Origin: Rhodanobacter sp. DHB23
GTDB taxonomy: Bacteria; Pseudomonadota; Gammaproteobacteria; Xanthomonadales; Rhodanobacteraceae
NCBI RefSeq assembly: GCF_014842975.1
Contig: NZ_JACYXK010000027.1
Span: 124,001 to 188,000 of the forward strand
Direction: 5' to 3'
DNA: 64,000 bases
Positions 1 to 8,043 of the stretch are shown here, one piece after another (position 1 is the stretch's first letter; each line of letters opens with the position of its first letter). A model generated the notes under the pieces. That model was not told the origin of the DNA, searched no databases, and saw nothing but the letters and a program-made list of their open reading frames with translations. The translations under genes and the position numbers were made by a program.

Positions 1-789
1 CATGACCGCATGCGCCGCGTGCTGGTGGTGGAGGACGATGCCGCCGAACGCAGCGCCCTGCGCAACCTGCTGCGGCAGGACCGCGTCGAGATCGACGAGG
101 CGGGCTCCGCCGAGCAGGCGCTGGAACAGATCGCGCGCAACGCCTACGACTGCGTCGTGCTGGACCTCGGCCTGCCCGGCCTCTCCGGCATGGAACTGCT
201 GGAGCGCCTTGGCGCCGACGGCAGCGTGCCGCCAGTGGTGATCTACTCCGGACGCGACCTCAGCCGCGAGGAAAACCTGCGCATCCGCCAGTACACCGAC
301 AGCATCGTGATCAAGGGTGTGCGCTCGCCGGACCGGCTGCTGGACGAGGTCAGCCTGTTCCTGCACCGCATCCGCCAGCAGCCGTCCGCCAGCACGGCCA
401 CCGTCGCCGACGGGCTCGAGGGCCACCAGTTGCTGCTGGTGGACGACGACATGCGCAACCTGTTCGCGCTGTCGAAGGTGCTGCGCGGCTGGGGCCTCAA
501 GGTCAGCATGGCGCAGGACGGCCCCAGGGCGCTGCGCATGCTGGAAGAGGAGGACGCGCTGGAACTGGTGCTGATGGACATCATGATGCCGGGCATGGAC
601 GGCTACGAGGCGATCCGGCAGATCCGCGCCCAGCCGCGTTTCGCGCAGTTGCCGATCATCGCGCTCACCGCCAAGGCGATGCGCGGCGACCGCGAGCAGT
701 GCCTCGCGGCCGGGGCGAACGACTACCTCTCCAAGCCGGTCGACCTCGACAAGCTCAACGCGATGATCCGCGTCTGGCTGCGTCGTTGA
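1..789 (+). CDS. Hybrid histidine kinase, C-terminal tandem receiver part (5' truncated by window edge)
   Basis: The reading frame is open from base 1, so this is probably the end of a longer hybrid sensor kinase and not a free regulator starting at the ATG at 10. Two receiver domains are visible. The first has the phosphoacceptor Asp in VVLDLGLPG but a degraded switch region (VIYSGRD, VIKG). The second is canonical, with LMDIMMPGMDG, ALTAKAM and the Lys of YLSKPVD. The gene is followed after 7 nt by cheR, then cheB and a diguanylate cyclase, so signals sensed by the missing kinase part probably feed a chemosensory-like module. A stand-alone double-receiver protein is possible if the frame closes just upstream. 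Confidence 0.85.
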   Translation, partial: HDRMRRVLVVEDDAAERSALRNLLRQDRVEIDEAGSAEQALEQIARNAYDCVVLDLGLPGLSGMELLERLGADGSVPPVVIYSGRDLSREENLRIRQYTDSIVIKGVRSPDRLLDEVSLFLHRIRQQPSASTATVADGLEGHQLLLVDDDMRNLFALSKVLRGWGLKVSMAQDGPRALRMLEEEDALELVLMDIMMPGMDGYEAIRQIRAQPRFAQLPIIALTAKAMRGDREQCLAAGANDYLSKPVDLDKLNAMIRVWLRR

Positions 790-796
790 GGCTCCA

Positions 797-1657
797 GTGA
801 GTCGCGCGCCCGATGACATCGAGCTGGAAGGCATCGAACTCGACCTGTTCGTCGAGGCGATGCGGCGACGCCACGGCTACGACTTCGGCCAGTACGCGCC
901 GGCCTCGCTGCTGCGCCGCGTGCGCCAGCTGGCCAAGCGCCACGGCGACGGCGACGGTGCGATCAGCACGCTCATCCATCGCGTGCTGCACGAGCCGGAA
1001 CTGCTGCCGCAGTTGCTGGAAGGGCTGTCGGTGCCGGCTTCGGACATGTTCCGCGACCCCTCCGTGTTCCGCGCACTGCGCGAGCAGGTGCTGCCGCAGC
1101 TCGCCACGCACCCGCAGATCACCATCTGGCAGGCGGGTTGCGCGCGCGGCGAGGAGGTGTATTCGCTGGCCATCCTGCTGGAGGAGGCCGGGCTGTACGA
1201 ACGCAGCCAGATCTTCGCCACCGACCTCAGCGAACTCATGCTGGAGCAGGCACGCGAAGGCATCTACCCGCTGCGCGCCGCGCAGCAATGGTCGCGCAAC
1301 TACGTGGCGGCCGGCGGCAGCCATTCGCTGGCCGATTACTGCAGCGCGCGCTACGGCCTGCTCAAGCTCGACCGGCGGCTGCGCCGCAACGTCACGTTCG
1401 CCCAGCACAACCTGGTGGCCGACGAGGTGTTCTGCGAGGCGCAACTGGTGCTGTGCCGCAACGTGCTGATCTATTTCTCCAACCCGCTGCAGCAGCGCTG
1501 CCTCGCGCGGTTCCGCGACTCGCTGGTGCGTGGCGGCTTCCTCTGCCTGGGCTTGCGCGAGCGCCCGGGTTCCTCCGGAGCCGCGGCCGACTTCACGCCC
1601 GTGGATGCCAACCTGCGGATCTACCGCCGCGCGGCCGCAGCGGGGCCGGGGCCGTGA
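797..1657 (+). CDS. cheR: CheR-type protein-glutamate O-methyltransferase
   Basis: A 286-residue CheR methyltransferase that would transfer methyl groups from S-adenosylmethionine to glutamates of a receptor or kinase. The N-terminal helical domain holds LRRVRQLAKRH. The SAM-binding domain has WQAGCARGEEVYSLA, close to the family W.AGCSTGEE..S motif, and the late motif LVLCRNVLIYF. It starts with GTG 7 nt after the sensor kinase, and its stop overlaps the start of cheB (GTGA), so the genes are translationally coupled. No methyl-accepting receptor is present, which fits the CheR/CheB modules that act on hybrid kinases in Xanthomonadales and not on flagellar chemotaxis. Confidence 0.92.
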   Translation: MSRAPDDIELEGIELDLFVEAMRRRHGYDFGQYAPASLLRRVRQLAKRHGDGDGAISTLIHRVLHEPELLPQLLEGLSVPASDMFRDPSVFRALREQVLPQLATHPQITIWQAGCARGEEVYSLAILLEEAGLYERSQIFATDLSELMLEQAREGIYPLRAAQQWSRNYVAAGGSHSLADYCSARYGLLKLDRRLRRNVTFAQHNLVADEVFCEAQLVLCRNVLIYFSNPLQQRCLARFRDSLVRGGFLCLGLRERPGSSGAAADFTPVDANLRIYRRAAAAGPGP

Positions 1658-2223
1658 AGCGCCCGGCCGCGATCGTGCTGGGCTGCTCGGCCGGTGGTCC
1701 CGAGGCGCTGAGGGCCGTGCTGGGCGGGCTCGACCCACGCCTGCCGCAAGCGGTGCTGGTCTGCTGCCACACCGGCTCGGAGACGGTGGATCTGTTGTGC
1801 GAACTGCTGGCCCGCGCCTCGCGGCTGCCGCTGATCGAGGCCGCGGAGCGCGAGCCGGTGCGCGGCGGCGTGGTGCAGGTCGCTCCCGCCGGCTACCACC
1901 TGCTGGTGGAACGCGACCTGCACTTCACGCTGTCGGCGGATGCGCGCGTCAACCTGTCGCGCCCCTCGATTGACGTCCTCTTCGCCTCCGCCGCCGCAGC
2001 ATGGCGCGACGCCCTGGTCGGCGTGGTGCTCAGCGGCGCGAACGCCGATGGCGCCGAGGGCATGCACGAGTTGCGCCGGCTGGGCGGTTGCGCCATCGTG
2101 CAATCGCCGGACAGTGCACTGGCCCGCGCGATGCCGCAGGCGGCCATCGACCGTGCCGGCGCCGACCACTGCGTTCCGCTGGATGCGATCGCTCCCCTGC
2201 TCAACCAGCTGTGCCTGCCATGA
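1654..2223 (+). CDS. cheB: CheB-type methylesterase without receiver domain
   Basis: A 189-residue catalytic domain of CheB, the protein-glutamate methylesterase that opposes CheR. The catalytic triad can be placed: Ser in GCSAGGPEAL near the N terminus, His in CCHTGSE and Asp in LSGANADGAEG. The receiver domain that activates classical CheB is absent, so activity may be controlled by protein contacts or be constitutive. GTG start; the first four bases overlap the cheR stop, and its own TGA overlaps the next ATG (ATGA at 2220-2223), showing a coupled operon. Its length matches free-standing CheB domains associated with hybrid kinases. Confidence 0.9.
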   Translation: MKRPAAIVLGCSAGGPEALRAVLGGLDPRLPQAVLVCCHTGSETVDLLCELLARASRLPLIEAAEREPVRGGVVQVAPAGYHLLVERDLHFTLSADARVNLSRPSIDVLFASAAAAWRDALVGVVLSGANADGAEGMHELRRLGGCAIVQSPDSALARAMPQAAIDRAGADHCVPLDAIAPLLNQLCLP

Positions 2224-3227
2224 ACGATGCACGCCCGAAGCTCCTGGTCGTCGACGACACCCGCGCCAACCTCGTGGCGATGCGCCGCCTGCTCGGCGAC
2301 TGCGGCGCCGAGCTGGTCGAGGCGACCAGCGGCAACGAGGCGCTGGCGCTGTGCCTGGAACACACCTTCGCGCTGATCCTGCTCGACGTGAACATGCCCG
2401 ACATGGACGGCTTCGAGGTGGCCACCCTGCTCGGCGAGGCCGAGCAACTGCGTGGCACGCCGATCATCTTCGTCACCGCTGCCTATGCCGACGACGTCAA
2501 CCGCCTGAAGGGCTACCGCTCCGGCGCGGTGGACTACATCGCCAAGCCGGTCAACGACACCATCCTGCGCTCGAAGGTGCGCGTGTTCCTCGACCTCTAC
2601 AACGCGCGCATGCAGTTGCAGCAGGCGCTGGGCGAGCTGTCCGAGCGCAACCGCCAGCTGCAGGCGGAGATCGCCGAGCGCCGGCGCGTCGAGGCCCAGG
2701 TGCGCCACCAGGCCACCCACGACATGCTCACCGGCCTGCCGAACCGCGCGCTGTTCCACGAGCGCCTGCGCGACGCCATCGCGCAACCCGCGACGCCGGG
2801 CCGCGGCTTCGCGCTGGCCATGCTCGACATCGACGGCTTCAAGGCGGTCAACGACACCCATGGCCACCCCGTGGGTGATGCCCTGCTCAAGGCCATCGCC
2901 GACCGCCTGCGCGAACACGTGCGCGCCGACGATACGGTGGCGCGGCTGGGCGGCGACGAATTCGCGCTGATCCTCGAAGACGCCACCGAGCTGTCGCTGC
3001 TGCTCCAGCGCTGCCAGCAGCTGTGCGACACGCTGGCCCTGCCCTACCCCTTGCCCGGCCCGTCCGGCGAGGTGGTGGCCAGGGTCAGCGCCAGCATCGG
3101 CATCGCGGTATGGCGCCACGACATGCCGTCGGACGAGGTGCTGATCCAGGCCGCCGACCGGGCGCTCTACGAAGCCAAGCGGGCCGGCAAGAACCGTTGC
3201 CTGCTCGACGTGGCGCACGCCGCCTGA
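2220..3227 (+). CDS. Response regulator with GGDEF domain (diguanylate cyclase)
   Basis: A 335-residue output protein. Residues about 7-125 form a receiver (Asp in LLDVNMPDMDG, Lys in YIAKPVN). A coiled linker rich in Glu/Arg/Gln follows, then a GGDEF domain with intact GGDEF and an inhibitory I-site (RADD, five residues before GGDEF). It should make cyclic di-GMP from GTP when phosphorylated and be feedback-inhibited by product. The ATGA overlap with cheB makes it the last gene of the operon; it ends only 4 nt before the convergent thioesterase gene, with no visible terminator. The architecture (REC-coil-GGDEF) is that of WspR/PleD-like enzymes. Confidence 0.93.
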   Translation: MNDARPKLLVVDDTRANLVAMRRLLGDCGAELVEATSGNEALALCLEHTFALILLDVNMPDMDGFEVATLLGEAEQLRGTPIIFVTAAYADDVNRLKGYRSGAVDYIAKPVNDTILRSKVRVFLDLYNARMQLQQALGELSERNRQLQAEIAERRRVEAQVRHQATHDMLTGLPNRALFHERLRDAIAQPATPGRGFALAMLDIDGFKAVNDTHGHPVGDALLKAIADRLREHVRADDTVARLGGDEFALILEDATELSLLLQRCQQLCDTLALPYPLPGPSGEVVARVSASIGIAVWRHDMPSDEVLIQAADRALYEAKRAGKNRCLLDVAHAA

Positions 3228-3231
3228 GGCT

Positions 3232-3702
3232 TCATTCCCGGCGGCGTGGCGACAGCCACATCTCGATGCGGGCGCGGAACACCTCGGTACCCGCGCCGTC
3301 GCGCACCTGCACCAGCGCCGGCCAGGGATAACCCTCGGCGGACTCCGCGGCCGGATGCTCCGGCACCGCTGTCGCATGCATGTCGCCGCACGCCCTGGCG
3401 AGGTATTCGACCGCCATGCCCTTCGGTATCCAGCGCATGCCGGCGGGGATCGTGGCCTCGGTCATCATCCCCGCGCACAGTTCGGCAAGGTTGCACAGTG
3501 CGATCGCATGCACGGTGCCGATATGGTTGTGCACGCGGCGGCGGTCGCGCATCGCGATCTCGCAGCGCCCCGGCTGCAGCACCACGAAGCGTGGCGCGAT
3601 GGTGGCGAAGTACGGCGCCCTGAGGCAGATCAGCCGGCCATAGAGCCAGCGCCCGGCAGGCGATCCGGACAACCGCTGCCACAGTTTCAACGCGCTGCCC
3701 AT
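3232..3702 (-). CDS. DUF4442 hotdog-fold thioesterase-like protein
   Basis: A 156-residue protein resembling the DUF4442 group of hotdog-fold proteins, related to acyl-CoA thioesterases. The segment HNHIGTVHAIALCNLAE, a loop followed by the long central helix, is the usual hotdog core. Start chosen at 3702 because an AGGAG ribosome site lies 8 nt upstream; the frame stays open much further upstream but only antisense to fadE. It is downstream of fadE and the alpha/beta hydrolase in the same direction, so it may release or recycle acyl-CoA in fatty-acid breakdown. Substrate unknown. Confidence 0.8.
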   Translation of the reverse strand: MGSALKLWQRLSGSPAGRWLYGRLICLRAPYFATIAPRFVVLQPGRCEIAMRDRRRVHNHIGTVHAIALCNLAELCAGMMTEATIPAGMRWIPKGMAVEYLARACGDMHATAVPEHPAAESAEGYPWPALVQVRDGAGTEVFRARIEMWLSPRRRE

Positions 3703-3718
3703 GTTCCTATCTCCTGAC

Positions 3719-3751
3719 GGACGAACGGGGCGACCTGCGCCCCGTTCGTCC
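3719..3751 (-). other. 14-bp perfect hairpin between fadE and the thioesterase gene
   Basis: GGACGAACGGGGCG and its exact complement are separated by five bases. There is no U-tract on either strand, and the thioesterase ribosome site lies within 20 nt, so it could be a weak terminator, an mRNA-stabilising hairpin for fadE, or a translational brake on the downstream gene. Confidence 0.6.
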
Positions 3752-3773
3752 ATGGTGCCGGCTGCGGCGAGGC

Positions 3774-6248
3774 TTACGCCGCGTCGGCCAGCTGCTTGCG
3801 GCGCTCGTCCGCGCGGGTCACCGCCGCGCGCAGTTCGGACGGATCGAAATCGTCCACCGAGATGAACTCGAACACCGCCGTGTGCACCCGCTTCAGCAGG
3901 TCGTGCTCGGCCTGGCTGAGCACGCCCGCGGCCAGCGCCTCGGCCAGCTGGCCGTCGTAGTCGTGCGCCTTGAACTGGCCAGCCTTCAGGCCCTTGAGGA
4001 ACTTGCGCTCCACCGGCTCGGCGGCGATCACATCGGGCAGCAAGGCCTCCATGCGGCCCACCGTGTTGTTGGCCGTGGGCGTGAGGTACACCCATTCGGC
4101 AAGGCGCGCGCGTGCCTCGTTCGGCGCGGTGAGCAAGGTCGCGACACGCCGGCCCAGGCGATCCGACGGCGGCACCTCGCGGCGGCCGAACGGGAACACC
4201 AGCGCCCGCAGCACCCACGCCACCGGGCGCACCGGGAAGTTGCGGATGGCGCCGTCCAGCGCGTTCTGGATCAGCCACATGCACTCGTGGAAACCCCAGG
4301 CGAGGAACGGGCGATCCGCCTCCGGTCGGCCGGTGTCCTCGTAGCGCTTGAGCATCGCACTGGCGATGTACAGGTAGCTCAGCACATCGCCAAGGCGCGC
4401 GGAGAGCTTCTCCTTGAACTTCAGCTTGCCGCCCAGCACGCCCATGAAGGTGTCGGCGCACAGCGCCAGCGCCGCCGAGTAGCGGTTGAGCTTGCGGTAG
4501 TAGCGCCGCGTGTAGGCATCGCCGGCGGCATCGCCCAGGCGGCCGCCGGAGAGGCCCATGGCGAAACTGCGCACGGCGTTGGAAATGCCGAAGCCGATGT
4601 GGCCGAACAGCGCCTTGTCGAAGCTGCGCAGGCGATCGCCGTAGTCGGCGATGGACAGCGCCTGCATTTCCTTCAACACGTAGGGATGGCAGCGGATCGC
4701 ACCCTGCCCGAAGATCATCAGGCTGCGCGTCATGATGTTGGCGCCTTCCACCGTGATCGCGATCGGCACGCTGTTCCAGCCGCGCCCGGCGTAGTTCCTC
4801 GGGCCGAGCTGCACCGCCTTGCCGCCATGCACGTCCATGGTGGCGCCGGCCACGATGCGCGCCCACTCGGTGGCGTGGTACTTGGCGATGGCCGAGGGCA
4901 CCGCCGGTTTCTCGCCGCGGTCCACTGCCGCCGCCGTGGCACGCGACAAGGCGGTGGTGGCGTAGGTGAGGCCACCGATGCGGCCCAGCGCTTCTTCCAC
5001 GCCCTCGAAGCGGGCGATGGCGAGCCCGAATTGCTTGCGCATGCGCGCATAGGTACCGGTGGCCACGGCCGAACCGCGCATCGCGCCGGTGGCATTGGAG
5101 GGCAGCGAGATCGCGCGCCCCACCGACAGGCATTCCACCAGCATGCGCCAGCCGTGGCCGGCCATCTGCGGGCCGCCGATCAGCGTGCTGAGCGGCGCGA
5201 ACACGTCCTTGCCGTGGATCGGGCCGTTCTGGAACGGGATGTTGAGCGGGAAGTGGCGGCGGCCGATCTGCAGCCCCGGCGTGGAGCGCGGCAGCAGGGC
5301 CAGCGTGATGCCGAGGTCTTCCTTGTCTCCCAGCAGGTGCTCCGGGTCGTACATGCGGAAGGCCAGGCCCACCACGGTGGCGATGGGCGCCAGCGTGATG
5401 TAGCGCTTGTCGAAGGTAAGCCGGATGCCCAGCGTCTCGACGCCGTCGACGACCTGCTTGCACACGATGCCCACGTCGGGAATCGAGGTGGCGTCGGAGC
5501 CGGCGTAGGGGCCGGTGAGGGCGAAGCAGGGAATCTCCTCGCCCACCGCGAGGCGCGGCAGGTAGTAGTTCTTCTGCTCGTCCGAGCCGTAGTGCAGCAG
5601 CAACTCGGCCGGGCCCAGCGAGTTCGGCACCGCCACGGTGGACGCCACCGTCGCCGACATCGTCGACAGCTTCTGCAGCACCGCCGAATGCGCCAGCGCG
5701 GAGAACTGCAGGCCGCCGTACTGCCTGGGGATGATCATGCCGAAGAAGCGGTTCTTCTTGATGAAATCCCAGATCTCCGGCGGCAGGTCGGCCAGTTCGT
5801 GGGTGATCTGCCAGTCGTCGATCATCCCGCAGAGCTCCTCCACCGGGCCGTCGAGGAAGGCCTGCTCCTCCACGCTCAACTCGGGCCTGGGCTGCTTCAG
5901 CAACTCGTGCCAGTCCGGCTTGCCGGAGAACAGCTCGCCCTCGAAACCCACCGTGCCAGCTTCCAGCGCGGTCTGCTCGGTCTCGGACAGCTTCGGCGTG
6001 ACCTTGGCGAACATCTTGAGCAGCGGCGCCGTGATCTGCCTGCGGCGGAAGCCGTCCATCAGCAGCGGCACGGCGGTGCCCAGTTCGATGACCAGCAGCA
6101 GGAAGGTGGTCCAGTGCGCGCCGGCAGCCAGGCCGACGAGCAGCGTGGCCACGGGCGCGACGATCGCGAACGTGCGCAGGCTGCTGCGGTGGTAGGCACA
6201 GGCGCCGGTGGCGACCAGCGCCGCCAGCAAGGTGAGTATCACGGCCAT
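3774..6248 (-). CDS. fadE: Acyl-CoA dehydrogenase FadE
   Basis: An 824-residue protein with the length and layout of gammaproteobacterial FadE (about 815 residues): an N-terminal hydrophobic region with membrane segments, a central flavin acyl-CoA dehydrogenase domain (ELCGMIDDWQIT, LTGPYAGSDATSIPD, VEGANIMTRSLMIFGQGAIRCHPY) and the long C-terminal extension special to FadE. It performs the first, FAD-dependent step of beta-oxidation and passes electrons to ETF; etfBA and ETF-QO occur later in this window. It lies 33 nt downstream of an alpha/beta hydrolase and upstream of a thioesterase-like gene. The divergent TetR regulator is a plausible controller. Confidence 0.96.
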   Translation of the reverse strand: MAVILTLLAALVATGACAYHRSSLRTFAIVAPVATLLVGLAAGAHWTTFLLLVIELGTAVPLLMDGFRRRQITAPLLKMFAKVTPKLSETEQTALEAGTVGFEGELFSGKPDWHELLKQPRPELSVEEQAFLDGPVEELCGMIDDWQITHELADLPPEIWDFIKKNRFFGMIIPRQYGGLQFSALAHSAVLQKLSTMSATVASTVAVPNSLGPAELLLHYGSDEQKNYYLPRLAVGEEIPCFALTGPYAGSDATSIPDVGIVCKQVVDGVETLGIRLTFDKRYITLAPIATVVGLAFRMYDPEHLLGDKEDLGITLALLPRSTPGLQIGRRHFPLNIPFQNGPIHGKDVFAPLSTLIGGPQMAGHGWRMLVECLSVGRAISLPSNATGAMRGSAVATGTYARMRKQFGLAIARFEGVEEALGRIGGLTYATTALSRATAAAVDRGEKPAVPSAIAKYHATEWARIVAGATMDVHGGKAVQLGPRNYAGRGWNSVPIAITVEGANIMTRSLMIFGQGAIRCHPYVLKEMQALSIADYGDRLRSFDKALFGHIGFGISNAVRSFAMGLSGGRLGDAAGDAYTRRYYRKLNRYSAALALCADTFMGVLGGKLKFKEKLSARLGDVLSYLYIASAMLKRYEDTGRPEADRPFLAWGFHECMWLIQNALDGAIRNFPVRPVAWVLRALVFPFGRREVPPSDRLGRRVATLLTAPNEARARLAEWVYLTPTANNTVGRMEALLPDVIAAEPVERKFLKGLKAGQFKAHDYDGQLAEALAAGVLSQAEHDLLKRVHTAVFEFISVDDFDPSELRAAVTRADERRKQLADAA

Positions 6249-6281
6249 CTCGACTTCCTCGTTGCGGACAGGCTGTTGCGA

Positions 6282-7178
6282 TCAGGCGATGCGCGCGCCC
6301 GGCCGGGCGTCTGCATCGTCCAGTGACTGGATGAAATGTGCGATCTCGCGGGTGAACGCGTCGTTGGCGTCGCCCGCCAGCATGTGGGTGGCGCCCGCCA
6401 CCTCGACGTGGCGCGAATGCGGCGCCAGTTGCCGGAACTCGGCGACGGTGGCGTGCGACACCACGTCGCTGTGCTCGCCCGAGAGCAGCAGCACCGGCAC
6501 GTCCACCCGCGCAGCGGCGGCGAACAGGCGTGGCTGGTAGCGCTCGCTCTCGGCGATCAGGTCGCCGGCCAGCAGGGCCGGGTCCCAGTGCCAGCGGAGA
6601 CGGCCATCGCTGCCGGCACGCATCAGCGGGCGCAATTGTTCCTCGCTCTTGCGGCCGGGGCGATGCGGCAGGTGGGCGGCGATCTGCTCCGCGGCTTCGG
6701 CATAGCTGGCAAAGCCGGCCGGATGCGCCTGCATGAAGGCCAGGATGCGTTCCACGCCTCTGGTCTCCCAGCGCGGCGTGATGTCCACCAGCACCAGGGC
6801 ACGAAACGGCGGCGGCTGTGTCTCGCCCGCGGCCACCAGCCCCAGCAGGCCGCCCATCGAGGCCCCGACCAGCACGGGCGGTTCGGGTTGTGCCCGCGCC
6901 AGCGCCAGCAGATCGTCCACGAACTGTTGCATGTGATAGGCGCCGCCCGGCACGCGCCCGCTCTCGCCATGGCCACGCGCATCGAAGCTGATGCAGCGGC
7001 AACCGCGTGCCGCCAGCGCGGCGACTGCGCCGCTCCACGCGCCGCGTGTCTGGCCGAAGCCGTGGGCGAACAGCAGGGTGGGCGCGCCATCCGCGTGATG
7101 CGTTTCCACGGCCAGCGATACGCTGTCGCCGGTGGCGACGGATTCGATGCAGGTTGCGTGGGTGATCGACTTATCCAT
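6282..7178 (-). CDS. Alpha/beta-fold hydrolase
   Basis: A 298-residue alpha/beta hydrolase. The oxyanion motif FAHGFGQTRGAW, nucleophile elbow GASMGG and a late His (ATHMLAG) give a full catalytic set. No signal peptide, so cytoplasmic. Substrate not determinable; location at the head of a fadE operon suggests an ester or acyl-thioester. The start at 7178 lies inside a perfect 8-bp inverted repeat (7173-7194), so a bound repressor would block transcription or translation at the gene start. Divergent from the TetR gene at 7264. Confidence 0.88.
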   Translation of the reverse strand: MDKSITHATCIESVATGDSVSLAVETHHADGAPTLLFAHGFGQTRGAWSGAVAALAARGCRCISFDARGHGESGRVPGGAYHMQQFVDDLLALARAQPEPPVLVGASMGGLLGLVAAGETQPPPFRALVLVDITPRWETRGVERILAFMQAHPAGFASYAEAAEQIAAHLPHRPGRKSEEQLRPLMRAGSDGRLRWHWDPALLAGDLIAESERYQPRLFAAAARVDVPVLLLSGEHSDVVSHATVAEFRQLAPHSRHVEVAGATHMLAGDANDAFTREIAHFIQSLDDADARPGARIA

Positions 7179-7194
7179 ACGGATGAGTATGGAT
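7173..7194. promoter_or_regulatory. Candidate TetR operator 1
   Basis: Perfect inverted repeat ATCCATAC-6 nt-GTATGGAT covering the start codon of the hydrolase gene, in the divergent intergenic region. It shares CCATACGG and ATGGAT with a second site at 7254-7269. A dyad of this size beside a divergent TetR gene is typical of an autoregulated operator. Confidence 0.6.
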
Positions 7195-7253
7195 TGCCTG
7201 CTCGAGTGCCGTCAACCCGCCCCCGTGGATTACAAAGCACGGCACAGCGGCTA

Positions 7254-7269
7254 CCATACGGTCATGGAT
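7254..7269. promoter_or_regulatory. Candidate TetR operator 2
   Basis: CCATACGGTCATGGAT, a shortened version of the site at 7173-7194 with the same half-site words but four fewer central bases. It overlaps the ATG of the TetR gene at 7264, as expected for autorepression, although the different spacing may mean weaker binding. Confidence 0.45.
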
Positions 7270-7842
7270 CCAAGCCCGAAGCCCGAACGTACCCGCCTCA
7301 CCGCGGAAGACTGGGAAGTAGCCGCCCTGCAATTGATCGCCGACCAGGGCGTCGGCGCGCTGGCCGTCGAAGCCCTGGCCCGCCAACTGGGCGTCACCAA
7401 GGGCAGCTTCTACTGGCACTTCCGCACCCGCGAAGCCCTGCTGCAGGCCGCGCTGGAACGCTGGGAGCAGTACGGCGAGAACGAGGTACTGGGCCAGATC
7501 GAACAGATCGCCGATCCGCGCAAGCGCCTGCCCGAACTGTTCCGCCGCGTCGCGCACGAACTGCAGCCGCACCGCGTCTATGCCGCCCTGTTGAAGGCGC
7601 TGGATCACCCGCTGGTGGTTCCGGTGATGGCACGCGTGTCGCAACGGCGCACCGAGTTCCTGCACACCGCCTACCGCGAAGCCGGCCTGCCGCCACGCGA
7701 AGCGCTGAACCGCGCGCGGCTCACCTACGCTGCCTATGTCGGCTTCCTGCAACTGAATTTCACGCTGGGCCTGCCGCGCATCAACCACGAGGAATTCGAC
7801 GCCTACGTGGAACACATGATCGCCACCCTGATCCCGGCCTGA
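7264..7842 (+). CDS. TetR/AcrR family transcriptional regulator
   Basis: A 192-residue TetR-family repressor. The N-terminal helix-turn-helix (residues about 15-60) contains the family core ALARQLGVTKGSFYWHF, and the C-terminal helical ligand domain follows. It is divergent from the hydrolase-fadE-thioesterase genes and separated by 85 bp that hold two related dyads, each overlapping one of the two start codons. The simplest reading is a repressor of both itself and the fatty-acid operon, released by an acyl compound; the ligand is inference. The start was placed at the ATG at 7264 because the helix-turn-helix fits the usual distance from the N terminus. Confidence 0.92.
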   Translation: MDPSPKPERTRLTAEDWEVAALQLIADQGVGALAVEALARQLGVTKGSFYWHFRTREALLQAALERWEQYGENEVLGQIEQIADPRKRLPELFRRVAHELQPHRVYAALLKALDHPLVVPVMARVSQRRTEFLHTAYREAGLPPREALNRARLTYAAYVGFLQLNFTLGLPRINHEEFDAYVEHMIATLIPA

Positions 7843-7864
7843 CCCGCCCAGGCAAGAGCTTGCG

Positions 7865-7890
7865 AAACGGCGCCGCTCGGCGCCGTTTTT
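7865..7890 (+). terminator. Intrinsic terminator after tetR
   Basis: AAACGGCGCC-GCTC-GGCGCCGTTT followed by further Ts: a GC-rich 10-bp stem with a T-tract, 22 nt after the tetR stop. Confidence 0.85.
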
Positions 7891-8043
7891 GCGACCGTCA
7901 TCCCTGAAGATCATGGCCCGCGCCATCGTCGACGCGGCGCAGAAAATCACCGCCGATGCTTTTTGCTGCATCCTTCCTTGCAATGCCAGTGTCCGCAAAC
8001 TACGGTTCCTTCACCCTTTTTCATGAAGACCAGTGAGGACACG

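Noticed and set aside
3882-6326. Long plus-strand open frame (about 814 codons) opposite fadE
   Set aside because: Codons mirror the high-GC antisense of fadE, the product is His/Arg/Gln-rich without domains, and there is no ribosome site.
3232-7038. Single minus-strand frame of 1268 codons spanning thioesterase, fadE and hydrolase
   Set aside because: It only joins the real thioesterase frame to out-of-frame translation of fadE and the hydrolase; AGGAG before 3702 marks the real start.
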